Part shown: piece by piece, positions 22,313 through 33,904 of the stretch
Numbering within the stretch: position 1 is the stretch's first letter
Layout of the letters: each line of letters starts with the position of its first letter
DNA from: Helicostylum pulchrum
Lineage: Eukaryota > Mucoromycota > Mucoromycetes > Mucorales > Mucoraceae
Assembly (NCBI GenBank): GCA_025677825.1
Contig: JAIXMO010000021.1
Coordinates: 310,001-374,000 of the forward strand
Reading direction: 5' to 3'
Length of the DNA: 64,000 nucleotides
The notes under the pieces: generated by a model
Told to the model about the DNA's origin: nothing
Databases searched by the model: none
Seen by the model: only the letters and a program-made list of their open reading frames with translations
Made by a program: the position numbers and the translations under genes

Positions 22313-23575
22313 ATGCGTTTCATTTCTCCTGCTATGACTGGTGCACTCCGTGCTGCCACACAATCCCGTATGATCAACCAAGTAAGTTAAACCCATACAC
22401 AAAGAGAGAAAGAGAGAGACGTGAGTTAATTTACTTTTTTTTTTACGAGCAGAAGCAAACTTTCGCTGGTTTACGTCAGTACAGTACTGGTCAAGAACCT
22501 AAAAAGACCGGTAGCAAATTATTAGTTGCTGCATTAATTGGTGCTGGTATCGCTGGTGGTATTACATACAACTCTGCACAAACCAAGATTGTTCCTCAAG
22601 CTGTCAAGAAAGTCATTACTGAAAAGAGTCCTTCTGCTTTCTCCAATGAAGCATTTGTTACTCTCAAGGTAAATAAATAAAAAATATAGTGTGTATGTGT
22701 GTGTGTGTGTATAAAAAAACTAACAACTTATTTCATGTAAAAAAATAAAAAAAAGTTGGCTGAAATCGAACCTATCAATCACAACACTAGCCTTTTCCGT
22801 TTCGAACTTCCCAAGGGACACGTTGCTGGACTCCATGTTGCCTCTTGTGTTGTTGTTAAGCATGCCGAAGAAGGTGCTAAACCAATTATCCGTCCTTATA
22901 CACCTGTTTCCGAATCTGATGTAAGTGCCTTTTTAGTACACTTTTTTTTTATTTTTTATATACTAAATTATACACTAAACTAAAAAAAAAAAAAAAAAAA
23001 AATAGGCTCAAGGATACGTTGATTTCATCATTAAAAAGTACGATGACGGTAAATTAACTCCTGTTATTCACAACATGAAGCCTGGAGATACACTCGACTT
23101 CAAGGGCCCAATTCCTAAATACGATTGGGAGAAGGACCAAAAGACCAATGTTGGTATGATTGCTGGTGGTACTGGTATTACACCTATGCTTCAAGTCATC
23201 CGTAGAGTCTTTGATGGAAAGTCTACTGACAAGAAGACCAAGATTTCTTTGATCTTTGCTAACCAAACTGAACAAGATATTATCTTGAAGGATGAATTAG
23301 ACAAGATTGCAAAGGAAAACCCTGATCGTTTCAAGGTAACTTATGCTCTTGATACTGCCCCTGAGAACTGGACTGGTGTCACTGGTTATGTTACTGCTGA
23401 AGTCGTCAAGGCCAACTTACCCGGTCCCGAACAAGAAGACACTGTTATCTTTGTCTGTGGTCCTCCTCCTATGGTCAAGTCCATTGCTGGTATTAGAACA
23501 ATGAAGAGTCAATGTGAGCTTGAAGGTGTCTTGAAGGAATTAGGTTATGAACAAAAGAACGTCTTTAAGTTTTAG
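22313..23575 (+). CDS. MCR1: NADH-cytochrome b5 reductase, mitochondrial (MCR1)
   Basis: Four exons (22313-22381, 22453-22668, 22756-22920, 23006-23575) encode about 339 aa. The flavoenzyme passes electrons from NADH to cytochrome b5 and in fungi supports antioxidant and sterol reactions at the mitochondrial outer membrane/intermembrane space. A basic targeting peptide (MRFISPAMTGALRAATQSRM) is followed by a hydrophobic anchor LLVAALIGAGIAGGITYN, as in Mcr1. The FAD-binding motif RPYTPVSESD ends exon 3; GYVDFIIKKY follows; the NADH-binding motifs are GGTGITPMLQV and CGPPPMVKS, with the terminal NVFKF typical of the family. Exon 1 is very short. The start is the only ATG before the transit peptide. 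Intron 3 ends in a run of about 20 A. Confidence 0.95.
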
Positions 23576-23657
23576 ATTTACTTGTATATTTATTTGTAAA
23601 AAAAAAAGAAATAAAATATATATATATATTTACACCAAAAATGATCACACACAGCTT

Positions 23658-25998
23658 TTAGACTTTATTCTTTTGATCGAATTTCCTCATTTTCATTGCA
23701 AACTTGGGAGGTAATTTAATTTGAGAAGTAGTATACCCAATATCCAGTGTAATTGTGATTAGACTTTCACTCAAGTGACTATAATCATCTTTAATCATGG
23801 AAACGACCTGATCAAGACGTACAAAATAGATATCTGTATCCAAAAACTTTTGCTTTTCAGTTTCTTTTAATTTGTTGTTTTGTGTGATCATGGTGGATAG
23901 AGGAGACCAAAGCCTTTCCTTTTCTTTACTTTGAATCTGCCTTTTATCAAGATTAGGATACTGTTTAGAGAGTTGATGTGTAGAGATACCTAGTAAAAGA
24001 CTGACTTGTAAATCAACAACAAAAAAATGTTCTGATATTTGAATCGTATAAAGTGGAAGATAGCGTGATGCACAATGAATGGAAGGGTATAGGTCTTCTT
24101 CTTTTTTAACTACTTTTTGTTGCCATCTCTCTGGTGGTGGTGTAGGTATAGGTGTATGTGGTCCATCCGCTGGTACTTCCGTTTTCACCAATTGAGCCTT
24201 TAAACTCTTTTTAGGCAAATGTTGACCTGATAACTGTCTAGCGTGTGCTTTAGCTGTAGTCATATCAAATCCTCCAATAGGTGATGTAGGTGATTCAGGC
24301 TGTTTACAGGATTGTAAATCAGCTGCTAATACTAGTTTTCGTTTCTTTGGTTTTACATCTAAAATTGTGTATACAACAGGGGATAAATAAATAATGATAA
24401 ATAATACTTTTTTTGTCTTCTTCTATACCTTTATGTTTCTTTAATAGTGTTTCAATCTCTTTATTATCTTCTTCTTGAGCTATTTGAAGTGGTGTTAAAC
24501 CTTTCGAGTTTTTAGCAGTAACATCAGCACCGTACTCTAACAAGAGTTGAACAACATCAGGGTACCCATTTTCTGTGGCATCATGAAGAGGAGTATCTAA
24601 ATCAGCTCCCTTACAGTTAACATCAGCATTATTTTCCAATAATAATTGAACCACTTGAGTTTTTCCGCGTAAAGCAGCTTCATGTAAAGGAGTATAACCA
24701 GCGTTATCAGTTTCACATGGATTAGCCCCCGACTTTAATAAAGTTTCGACCACTTGTACGTTTCCTCGAATAGCCCAACGATGAAGGTGCGTACGACCAC
24801 TGGTATCCTTTTTAAACGGATCAAATTTACTTGTATCTACACTATTTGGTTTTTTACTAGTTGATTCAACAGAACATTCTCTTTGTCTTGAAGGTGATTT
24901 TCGTTTTTTAGGGACATTATTATTTACATTAGATTCTTCATCTTTCTTTTCCCTTTTAGCTTGTTGCTTTTTTTCGGCTTTTTCAAATGCCTTCATAATT
25001 GCTTGAATCTTTTTTTCTTCACGAGATAGCAAGACATCATCTTCATTCGTTGTAGTAGTAGTGGTAGTAGCAGAAGAAGAAGAAGCGTTTCTGCGCTTTT
25101 GTTTTGTATTTGAAACAAATGTAATTTCATCAATGGCTTCAGTAGTTGCTCTTAATCTACGTTCTTCATCAATATGAGCAGTTATAATTTGTCTTACAGA
25201 AACAGAATCTGATACTTGATAAGGACTTTGTCCTGATTGATTTACTATATGTACATTAGCACCATGAGCCACGAAATAGTTTACAATATCTTCATGGCCA
25301 TACTGACAAGCGATATGAAGAACAGAACAGCCTTGATTATCTAGACTATTAATATCAGCACCATGATCCACCAGTAATTTTGCTATTTCCAATTGTCCAT
25401 ATTTAGCAGCACAATGTAACGGAGTCCAACCCAATACATCAGTTGCATTTGTATTAGCACCAGCACTTAACAATTGATTCAAGTTGACTATATTGCCATC
25501 AGTACAAGCGCGATGTAAACTAGTTTGGCCTTTTGCATCTCTTGCAGCTAATTTATCCAATTCCTTCATTTTAGCTTCTAAAATATGAATACAAGTTTTA
25601 TCTTCACACAAGTCAATGGGTCTCTTTTTATCTGTATTTAAAGCATATACATCTGCACCAGAATCTACCAAGAGTTGAACAATATTAGCGTAACCAAACG
25701 AACAAGCATCATGTAACGGTGTATCGTCTTCAAATCCACGTACATTGACTGATGCACCAGATTGAATTAGATATTTGGCAATTTCGTATTGTCCTTTTAA
25801 TGCTGCTTCATGAAGTGGAGCCCAACCTGCATTATCTCGGTGATTCACATTGGCACCACGTTCAATTAATTCTTTGACTTTTTGTAAACTGCCTGAACTG
25901 GTAGACGAAAAGATCTTTGTACGTCCCGCTTTATCCGTTTTGTTGGGGTCTTGACATGTAGTTCTTTTTCGTCCTTTATTTACTTTATCATGTGTCAT
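23658..25998 (-). CDS. HOS4-like ankyrin repeat protein
   Basis: Two exons (25998-24429 and 24358-23658) give about 756 aa. A first ankyrin block (residues ~25-265, from TKIFSSTSSGSLQKVKELIE) and a second (~395-515, from GRTHLHRWAIRGNVQVVETL) flank a long Lys/Glu-rich, Ser/Thr-rich linker with basic patches (KKRKSPSRQRE). The C-terminal ~230 residues contain a PPPERWQQKVVKKEEDLYP box followed by a globular region ending KFAMKMRKFDQKNKV. This order, two ankyrin groups plus a conserved C-terminal domain, is that of fungal HOS4-like subunits of the SET3 histone deacetylase complex. Orthology is likely but not proven; ankyrin repeats alone are not specific. It converges with MCR1 with an 82 bp gap. 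A 5' UTR intron acceptor may lie just upstream. Confidence 0.75.
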
Positions 25999-26589
25999 AC
26001 TGCTGCTGCTGCTTTGGTTGATGAGGCTGAAATATAAAATAGTATAAGATATTTATATATATAAAAAAAAAATTTTTTTCAAGCAAAAAAATAAAGCATA
26101 CAATTGTTGTTTTTTTGGTATTCTTTTTTTTTTTTTTTGAGGGTTTAATTCAATAAATAAAGAAGAAACAAAAAAAAAAAAGAGGTATATGTATATAAAA
26201 AAAAATGAGCTACAAATATATATAAAAAAGAGGTTATTATAAAAAAGTTGTTAAAAACTAATTAAAAACCAACTAGAACGAAATCCCTCTTTCTCTCTTT
26301 CTATATATACAGAAAGTGAAGAGAAAAAAAGTACTGTCTTTGTTGATTAATAAAAAGTAGTAATTCGTAAAAGGAAAAAGTAATCAAATTACCTTTGTTG
26401 TTTATACAATGATAGAAGCGAAAGAAGAAAAAGAAGAAAAAAGGTTATTTTCTAAAAAGTGGAAAAAAGTCCACTAAAAGAAAAAAAAAAAAAAAAGTCA
26501 AAAATCGACAATGCAACAATGGTTCGTAGTGACGTCACTGACACTTCTAAAGTAGCCTTCAATTAAGCTATATTTCAGCAATCAATAAA

Positions 26590-26790
26590 TCGTACCTTCC
26601 ATTTCGAACTTCTTCTATCTCCTTTTTTCTTTACTTTTCACAATTAATTGGCAAATTTCATACGTAATATTAATATCTCTGTATTAAGCAAGAAAAAAAA
26701 AAGAAGAAGAAGGAAGTGTCAGTTTCATACGTAAAAAGGATAGTTTTCCTATAGAAATGCACTGCTCTGATAATCAACACGGTTATTGAA
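26590..26790 (+). repeat. Dispersed repeat R1, copy b
   Basis: Same orientation and order of shared blocks as copy a at 21205-21400, including CTGCTCTGATAATCAA near its right end. Individual blocks are well conserved but the spacing differs. Confidence 0.65.
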
Positions 26791-26794
26791 ATTC

Positions 26795-26935
26795 TTTTCT
26801 CTGCTTGGACTCTTTGATCTGCTTGAGTTTCTGATTTACTTGTACATTTAGTTCTGCTTGGACTCTTGATCTTCTTGTACTTTTTTGCTCCGCTTGGATT
26901 CTTGGTTATGCTCTGCTTGGATCTCTAAGTGGTAC
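26795..26935 (+). repeat. Degenerate tandem repeat (CTGCTTGGACTCTTGAT-like)
   Basis: At least four imperfect units built on CTGCTTGGACTCTTGATCT occur at about 26799, 26852, 26889 and 26912, with variable spacers rich in CTTGTAC. It directly follows repeat R1 copy b. Confidence 0.7.
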
Positions 26936-27562
26936 TAGTAATCTTTAACGCTACTGCTAGGCTTAAGCAACTATTAATGAACCAAGAAAGATTTCAATAG
27001 CTGTTCAATTCAGCCTTGGAATCTCTTTAGGTAAGACTATTTAAGAGTCTTGTAGAAAATGTTATGCTGATATCATATTCTAAGGAGGTTCTTTAACACA
27101 CATCGGCAAATAATTTCGGGTGAAAAGAATGGCAGGAGTTACTGGCGTTTCTATCAACAAAACTGCATGAGTTTTTTTTTTTTTTTGTATATTTTCTTTG
27201 CAAAATACAAAGGAATTGCAGTACAGAAAAGAATTATCTAATTATACCATTATTACAAAAAAAAAGCTATTTCAGTATAGCAAATAATTAGATCGGCTAA
27301 TCTGAAACAGTGAGACATCTCCTCTTTTTTTCTCCTTTATATTCATATCACCAGATTTGTTACTGAGCCACTGTGAAATAAATCACGTGTTTTCAACCTG
27401 TCATAAAAAAAAATCAAAGCCTGGCTTTACCGTGACTTGTTTAGTCCCAGGCATTTTTTTATTCCACCAGAAAAAAAAAAAAAAAAAAAAAAGACCAAAG
27501 AAACCCCAGCAAGGCCTTAAAAATTTGACCCCTTACTCAATATCGAATAATAAAAAAAAGAA

Positions 27563-28258
27563 ATGACAACATTAAGGTTAAGTTCTGGTATGCAAGCCAT
27601 GCGTAAGTTAATCAACACCAGACAGTTTCATATGGCTACACCTGCCTTGTCACATATTGGACGTAAACCTATCGCATACTCTCAAGAAATTAAAATTAAC
27701 CATGATATGACACCTATTACTGAACCTCGTATTCCTTCCGAATTAAACAACACTTTATTGACCGTCACCGGTCCACTTGGAAAATTGACATTACCCATTA
27801 AACCTTTTGTCAAACTTGATCTTACCCCTGCTTCCAAAGACGATCCCAATTCTGAAAACACACTTCAGGTCTCTATTGAAAACGACGAAGAAAAGCAACA
27901 ACGTTGTATGTGGGGTACCACTCGTGCCTTGATCAACAATGCCATTATTGGTGTATCTGATGGATATAAAGTTTATTTACGTCTTGTTGGTGTTGGTTAC
28001 AGAGGTGTACTTGAAAACGATAGTAGAGTTTTATCTCTCAAGTTAGGTTTCTCTCATCCTATCCAAATGGAATTACCAGAAGGTGTCACTTGTTCCGTAC
28101 CAGCCCCTAACCGTATTATTTTACAAGGTAGTAACCTTCAACATGTCACAGAATTTGCCGCAAAGATTCAACGTTGGAGAATGCCTGAACCTTATAACCA
28201 AAAGGGTATCTTTATTAACGATGAAACTATCAAGAAGAAGGAAGGAAAGAAGAAGTAG
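27563..28258 (+). CDS. MRPL6: Mitochondrial ribosomal protein uL6m (MRPL6)
   Basis: A single-exon gene of 231 aa for the large-subunit mitochondrial ribosomal protein L6. The first ~35 residues are basic and lack acids (LRLSSGMQAMRKLINTRQFH), fitting a mitochondrial presequence. The two L6 repeats follow: LLTVTGPLGKLTLPI, a loop with RCMWGTTRALINNAIIGVSD, GYKVYLRLVGVGYRGVLEN and LKLGFSHPIQMELPEGVT; the C-terminal block QRWRMPEPYNQKGIFINDE replaces the usual KxPEPYKGKGI motif of bacteria. A Lys-rich tail ends the protein. It is one of the few intronless genes here. Start chosen at the ATG of the presequence. Confidence 0.95.
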   Translation: MTTLRLSSGMQAMRKLINTRQFHMATPALSHIGRKPIAYSQEIKINHDMTPITEPRIPSELNNTLLTVTGPLGKLTLPIKPFVKLDLTPASKDDPNSENTLQVSIENDEEKQQRCMWGTTRALINNAIIGVSDGYKVYLRLVGVGYRGVLENDSRVLSLKLGFSHPIQMELPEGVTCSVPAPNRIILQGSNLQHVTEFAAKIQRWRMPEPYNQKGIFINDETIKKKEGKKK

Positions 28259-28344
28259 ATTTTTTTTTTGTATGTGTGTGTGTGTATATATTACTACTAT
28301 TATCCCCTTTTTATTTTTTCTATATATATATATGCAAATAAAAT

Positions 28345-29923
28345 TTATTTAGAAGCAACATAAACTACATTTCTAGGTGAAGCTGATAAATCAAATAATG
28401 GATACATCCAGGCTCCACTATTTTCATCTTGTCTTTTGTCTGTACAATCATTCAAGTAAATCCATCGATCTACTAGAATAATGCTTTCTACTATAGGTGC
28501 TAATAGACCTCTTAAGATCCAAAGCGTAATAAATTGCTTATCTACATCATTTTCTTTACACTTGATAAAATGTAATTTGGCTTCTTCGGCCGTAATTGTG
28601 TCTTCTGGTAACTTTAATCTCTTTAACGATGCCTTTACAAACGGAACAAATTCTTTGTTCTGCTTAATTCTACCCAGTCTTGGAGGATCATTTATATCAG
28701 ATAACCCTCTTTCTACCAGCATTTCCTAATACAAAACGTAACTGGTAAAACAATTTGAATTAAGAATTAGAAAGTAATTCATATTTATACCTGAAGTAAT
28801 GCCCGGAAGTAATAATTATCAAATGCCTTGATACATTGCTCTCCTTCATCAACCCATCGCGAAGGTGTATGACAAGACAACACTTTGGCAGTTGACCCAA
28901 CTTTAATCAAATCATCTTTCTCCTTTAAATATTGACTCATAGGAAACCCATTCGTCGTAAGCGCATTATAACAACACCCAACGTTAACCACACAAGATAC
29001 TTCTTTACTCTCAGCAAATAAATTAAAAATCATGGGCGACAAATCACCACACGTATGTAACCCTGTCACCAACCACTTTTTGTCTTCAGAAGAATCAGGA
29101 CTCCATCTAGCAATCACTTGAGAAATATTTTCAGGTGTAATCTTTTCTGTGACATGTTTTAAATTGGGAAGTTCATCTTCCTTTAGATTTTTCATTGCCT
29201 TTTTATCGTATTTTAAAGCACCTGTCGTTTGAATTTGACACATATCAACTGCTAATACTTCTAGTCCGTAATCAAACGCTAAAGCACGAGAAAGGTACCC
29301 TTGCCCTGATCCAAGATCAATCACTGAATTGATATCTCGTTCATCGCATACTGTCTTGATCAAGTAACTCATCAGTTCTACTTCATGGATCTTTTTATCG
29401 CTCATACCACACAAGATGTTTTTACTTATACTTTGTTTCGTCCCCTTATCAACATCTAATATATACACGTCAAAATAACAAAAAAAAAATACTATATAAA
29501 ATATCATCGTATGTATTACCTCTGGGTAATGCTAAATCACGAGCAGTTTCCAAATAATTCCTTAAAGACTCTGGCCAAATAGACTTTTTTTTTTAAAAAA
29601 AAACAACACACAAATCAGTTTCTATTATATACAACACATTGATTTTTTTTTTTTACATAATCACTATTAGGAGAAGTTAAATCCAAAATTGATATTGCCC
29701 AATTATCACCAGCTTCTTCCATATGCTTCATAAGAGCCACTCTCCATTCTTCTGGAAACTTTTGCCATTCCTCAAGTGTAATAACATTAAACGCCAACAC
29801 ATGAATTAACCAATGGTACTCTTTATAAAAGTTCATTAACCTTTCTAAATACTGTTCTGGTGTATCGTCAACATACTGGCAAGGGAGTCGAAATGGCACT
29901 TTGTTTTCGTATATACTTGACAT
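28345..29923 (-). CDS. METTL25/RRNAD1-like methyltransferase
   Basis: Four exons (29923-29657, 29583-29520, 29455-28791, 28725-28345) encode about 458 aa. The N-terminal helical region includes FYKEYHWLIHVLAFNVITL and EEWQKFPEEWR. The methyltransferase core has KIHEVELMSYLIKTV, INSVIDLGSGQGYLSRALAF (SAM-binding motif I), VLAVDM (motif II), and WLVTGLHTCGDLSPMIFNLF then VVNVGCCYNALT, the characteristic LHxCGDL and GCCYN pair of METTL25 and METTL25B (RRNAD1). The C-terminus matches the family's helical extension. Human METTL25B has been linked to protein or rRNA modification, but the fungal substrate is not known. Exon 2 is only 64 nt. It converges with uL6m with an 86 bp gap. Confidence 0.88.
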
Positions 29924-30300
29924 TTATATATGTGAAACAAAAAAGTAAAAAAAAAACAGAAAATATTTTTTTTTATTTTAAATTAAACGGCATACAGACC
30001 TTTTTTTATCAAAAAAAAAAAGTACAACATAATATCGATATACGTTCATTTTACTTGGGTTTAACCCATTGTGTTTGGTGTAAGAAGAATCAATGAAACT
30101 TTATTTAACGTTTATTTAGTTTTTTCTTAGCGAAAAGAAGCTGTCGGTTTAATTATATTTTGACAACTTTCAGCTCAAAAATAATATTTATTATTTGAAT
30201 TAAAAAAAAAAGAAGTCTCTCGACTTCTAGACCATAAAATACTCTTTTTTTTTTCTTTAATTATACTTTTTTTTCAATTTTTTTATTAGACGAAATTAAA
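29924..30300. other. Intergenic, A/T-rich
   Basis: Spacer between the METTL25-like gene and the 3' end of the membrane-protein gene, with several A and T runs. No coding signal. Confidence 0.6.
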
Positions 30301-31687
30301 TTAAAAATGCTTTTCTTCGTCAAAACGAACAAGCGACTTCGGTGACTGGACTACATAATTATCCAGTTCTCCCGGGAACTCAGTAGGTGAGTTGATCGCT
30401 GTAGTATCTGACATTAATCCGGTAGAAATCCGACTATTAAAAGGTAAAGACCCTTTACGATCAACAACAGTAGGTGTTTGAGGTGCATTAGACGAGATAT
30501 CAAAACTAGACCCATGACTGTTCATTGTTTTAGTTGCTGTTTCCTCAAATCCTTCATCATCTTCTGTACTACTGTCTTTTGATTCGCTTTTCATCTTGAA
30601 CTGCTTAATTAACAAGTAACTGGTAATAACCCCTACACACGAAAGAAATATAATTTTTTAGCTTGCAAAAATCCGATAGCAGAAAAAAACCACTTACAAT
30701 CAAAAGAGTATAGATCGGCTGATAATCCTCCCATAACTCGGCACGAAATTAAAATAGCTGTAACAATATTAGATGCAATAACACCAACACTAAATAAAAA
30801 GTTAGAAAAGAGCCATTATTCACGCAAACAAAAAAAAACTTACGAGAAAACAATACCACTAGACAAAAGTGATTTATGTAAGGTATTACCAAAAATACGA
30901 TAATGTCGATAGATAACCATTAAGAAAGCAAACGAAAGAAACACATTACTAGCAATATCTAATCCTAGTTTTGCTAAAGCTGGCCATTCCACTATATAAA
31001 GCGATCGATTGTTAATAAATTATATATTATATAAAATACGCGTAAAAAAGTATTACAGTTTAGCATCTAAAAAAAAAGAGTTAGTATTTCCAAAAAAAAA
31101 CAAATTATAATAACAATACTAACAACACAGTTTCCTAACAAGTCCTTATGCGTAGGCACTTTTCCAAGCGTCGCATAAATAAACGTCAGCGCAATATATC
31201 CTACATTAATAAACGACCCAAATAACAAAAGCCACGTAGCTCGATCGTAACAAATATATGCCTTGTACAATAAAATTGTTTGAATACAACAACCACCTAG
31301 ATTAACACTGATAATTGATACCCAAAACCTCTACATATATAAAACAGTTAAAAACAATTATATGATTATCATTAAAAAAAGACATACAAATTCACAACTT
31401 AAAGAAGTCAATGGATTCAAAACACTACAAAGAATAGAAACAAAAGAAAGAACCGTTTCGAAAAACACAGCAAAATGAAGCCACTTTTGAACCTTGTATG
31501 CTAACTCTGCTGCTGTCAGTACTTGCCAGACTGTACAACTAAGACATATGCTCATATAGACTACGGTAGATGTTGTATGTCGGAAATATCGCTGCGTCTC
31601 TTCGTTCAAGTATTCGTATCGAACATGTTCTGCGCGTACATTTTCAAAATGTTTTATGTAGAAATCGTAATCCCTATTATCGTCCAT
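30301..31687 (-). CDS. Multi-pass membrane protein, unknown function
   Basis: Proposed exons 31687-31388, 31330-31124, 31066-31057, 30991-30844, 30789-30698, 30632-30301 sum to 1089 nt (362 aa). Six or seven hydrophobic spans are visible, including VVYMSICLSCTVWQVLTAAE, FAVFFETVLSFVSILCSVL, FWVSIISVNLGGCCIQTILL, LLLFGSFINVGYIALTFIYA, VFLSFAFLMVIYRHY and GVIASNIVTAILISC, followed by a ~90-residue Ser/Thr/Asp/Glu-rich cytoplasmic tail. The plan recalls seven-helix receptors or other fungal membrane proteins, but no family signature is recognised. Exon 3 (10 nt) is the weakest part: it is needed to keep frame between exons 2 and 4, and alternative splice sites are possible. No signal peptide. 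Confidence 0.65.
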
Positions 31688-32740
31688 ATTGTTTTTTAAG
31701 AGAGAGAAAGAGAAGAGATAAAATAACTTTCTTTTTTTAAAAAAAAATAATTCATTATATGGTTTTCTTAGAGGGGGGTTTATATACTCTTATTTTAACC
31801 TAGTGAAACATTGTGTGTGAGTAAGAGAGAGTTGGTAAATGCAAAGGGACCTCCTGATTCACAAACTTGAAAGGTTGTTCGTTATATGTGGAGCTTATCA
31901 ACGTTAAAAGCAGATCGACAAAAAAAAAAGCCAACAAAGCGGGTGCTTATATTTTAGTTTGATAGAGGAAGAAAAAAAAACGAGGTTTCTAATATATTCT
32001 TGGACGAATGTACGCGACATATATGATTTCAACACTATTCAACGTATATACAAAAAAAAAATCTAAGGAGTTTTTTACTTTTATAGAAACTCTTTTGTTC
32101 GCCTAAAACGGAAGCTTGATTTTTTTTTTATCTAGAGGAGGTCCGCTTTCCTGCAAACCCTTCTCCGAATTTTTTTTTTTTTTATGTATATCATAATAAT
32201 ACTTGCTACAACTATAAAACAAAAACTAGGCATATGCATTTCATGTCGTAGGAGTCTTGTAAAGGATTAGCCATCCCGTTCCTTATTCAAAAGGCGCATT
32301 TTTTTTTTTTCGTATTATAGGAGATGAAACATTTGGAAAAACTCACTTTCCCTACAAGATCTACGCGCATATACAGATGCCAGTAAATCTTCATTTGTAA
32401 ATGACAGTAAATGTAAGAGAACTTTTTCTTAAAAAAAAATGAATCGACCTTTCTTATAATATACTACAATTTATCAAAATAAAAAACACGGACAGGTTTT
32501 TTTTTTTCAAAAGGTTTAACACCTGACAGACGTCCATGTTGGCTGTTGATCTACCCTCTTCGAGGGGAACTTATAAGAAAGTTAGAGATAAAGAAGTCAA
32601 TGCTGGAAATACCGCTTTTATTTATAAAAAATGAATATCACATTTGTAAAATATTGCTTCTAAACACGCAGGGCGACGACTCCACCGAGCGTAACCAGGT
32701 AGATGGCTAGTATTTTATATACAAATTGATAAAATAAACT
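31688..32740. other. Intergenic, A/T-rich
   Basis: About 1 kb with many A or T runs of 8-12 bases and no supported gene on either strand. Confidence 0.6.
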
Positions 32741-32744
32741 ATAC

Positions 32745-33215
32745 AGATTAAGCACCTGTTTTTCTTTTACCTTCCATCAATAGCTCTTCCCAATCTTGAA
32801 AAGTAACAATATATTCATCAAAATCGCTTTTTCAAGTTACCTAAAGGCAAAACAATATCAGCCTCCAAACAGAGATCAATTGTATTACTAACAGATTAAT
32901 TTCCATCTAAACCACCTTCCGTACTATCCGAAGCCAAATTCAACTCGTCTTCTTCTTCAAATTGCATTGTTTGAATTTCATAAGTTTGTTTGGCTTCTAA
33001 AACTGCATAGTTGTTAAAGACAAGACGTTTCAAAGATACAACAGCAACTAATAACTTTGAAAATCCAGCGGTACGAGATCTTTCTTTTGGCGTCGTGAAT
33101 GTGCCTTTTCTATACGTAATACTATACTCATCAGAAATAAACCGCGTAGCAAATATAGTGAGTTTTAAGCCTTACCATTGGCAAGTTATCGCTTCGAATT
33201 CTTTGGTGATGTTTG
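32745..33215 (-). pseudogene. Relic of an unrecognised protein family
   Basis: A long minus-strand frame runs from about 33180 to 32900 without an ATG: FISDEYSITYRKGTFTTPKE, then FSKLLVAVVSLKRLVFNNYA, then EAKQTYEIQTMQFEEEDELN, before an in-frame TAA after a Ser/Asp-rich stretch. Protein-like text resumes (TIDLCLEADIVLPLGNL), shifts frame near 32830 and ends FDEYIVTFQDWEELLMEG and a stop near 32746. One nonsense codon and one frameshift make it a pseudogene. The family is unknown to me. The dispersed repeat of 33262-33462 lies directly on its upstream side. Confidence 0.55.
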
Positions 33216-33261
33216 AATAGCAATTAGCCCTCTCTGGAATGATTTTTCTCATATAGAAAAG

Positions 33262-33462
33262 CAGTCTGATATCTGCACGGTATTACAGTCGGGAGGACCA
33301 CATTTGAACGTTTTGTAGCAAGCACTATTTTACACGGCGGTTGCTTTAAGAAGAACAGTATCATTTTTTTACGGGCAAAAAAGAAAAGATGTGTATAAAG
33401 GAAAGAAAAGTGATTAATTTTTTTTTATAAAATAGCGGGCCTATTTGCCCATGGGATTTTTT
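33262..33462 (-). repeat. Dispersed repeat R2, copy 1
   Basis: Shares with 48698-48924 long near-identical stretches (GATATCTGCACGGTATTAC, TTTTACACGG, GAAAGAAAAGTGATT, AAAATAGCGGG, CTATTTGCCCATG). On the minus strand one frame reads a VLLKATAV-like segment also found in the other copies, here with a stop after it. Confidence 0.8.
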
Positions 33463-33748
33463 TAATCGTTTTTATACAAGTACACGTCTACAACTTGCTA
33501 TTACATCAAAAATGTCGCTCCAACTTACTTCACGCAAGAAAATTCACACATATTTTGTATGAAGGTGTAGTTACCAGAAATTTTACAAGGATATACTTAA
33601 CCATAATATTTACAATTACGTTAAGCTTCTTCAATATTACTACTGGTATACTAGTTAAGTAAGTATTTTATCAGCCATTGGCATCACTAATCTTTAGGCT
33701 ACAGAAGATTCCTGACGATTGAACAGGGAAATAAAAAAAAAGAGCAGC

Positions 33749-33762
33749 CCCTGGTACCAGGG
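33749..33762. repeat. Perfect 14-bp palindrome
   Basis: CCCTGGTACCAGGG, followed closely by a second partial arm (CACCAGGGTACTAG). GC-rich for this window. It could be a hairpin or simply chance; no function inferred. Confidence 0.7.
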
Positions 33763-33904
33763 CACCAGGGTACTAGAGCACTACTCTTCTGCCACCTCTA
33801 CTGGAACCAAGTGAGTTTTTGAGTTTAAATGGTAAAAAAATGCATAAAGAGAGAAAAAGGCACTAAACTATGCTTCTTTAGGTGTGAGTCGGAGTTTATC
33901 TCAT

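Larger units (their letters stand above)
25999..27562. other. Long intergenic region, low-complexity plus repeat R1 copy b
   Basis: About 1.56 kb without a supported gene. The first 500 bp are A-rich; 26590-26790 is a diverged copy of the repeat at 21205-21400; 26795-26935 holds a degenerate tandem repeat. The last 60 bp before the uL6m start are A-rich promoter or leader. Confidence 0.55.

Noticed and set aside
33011..33220. Plus-strand ORF over the relic at 32745-33215
   Set aside because: The minus-strand reading is longer and more protein-like; the plus-strand ORF has no supporting signal.
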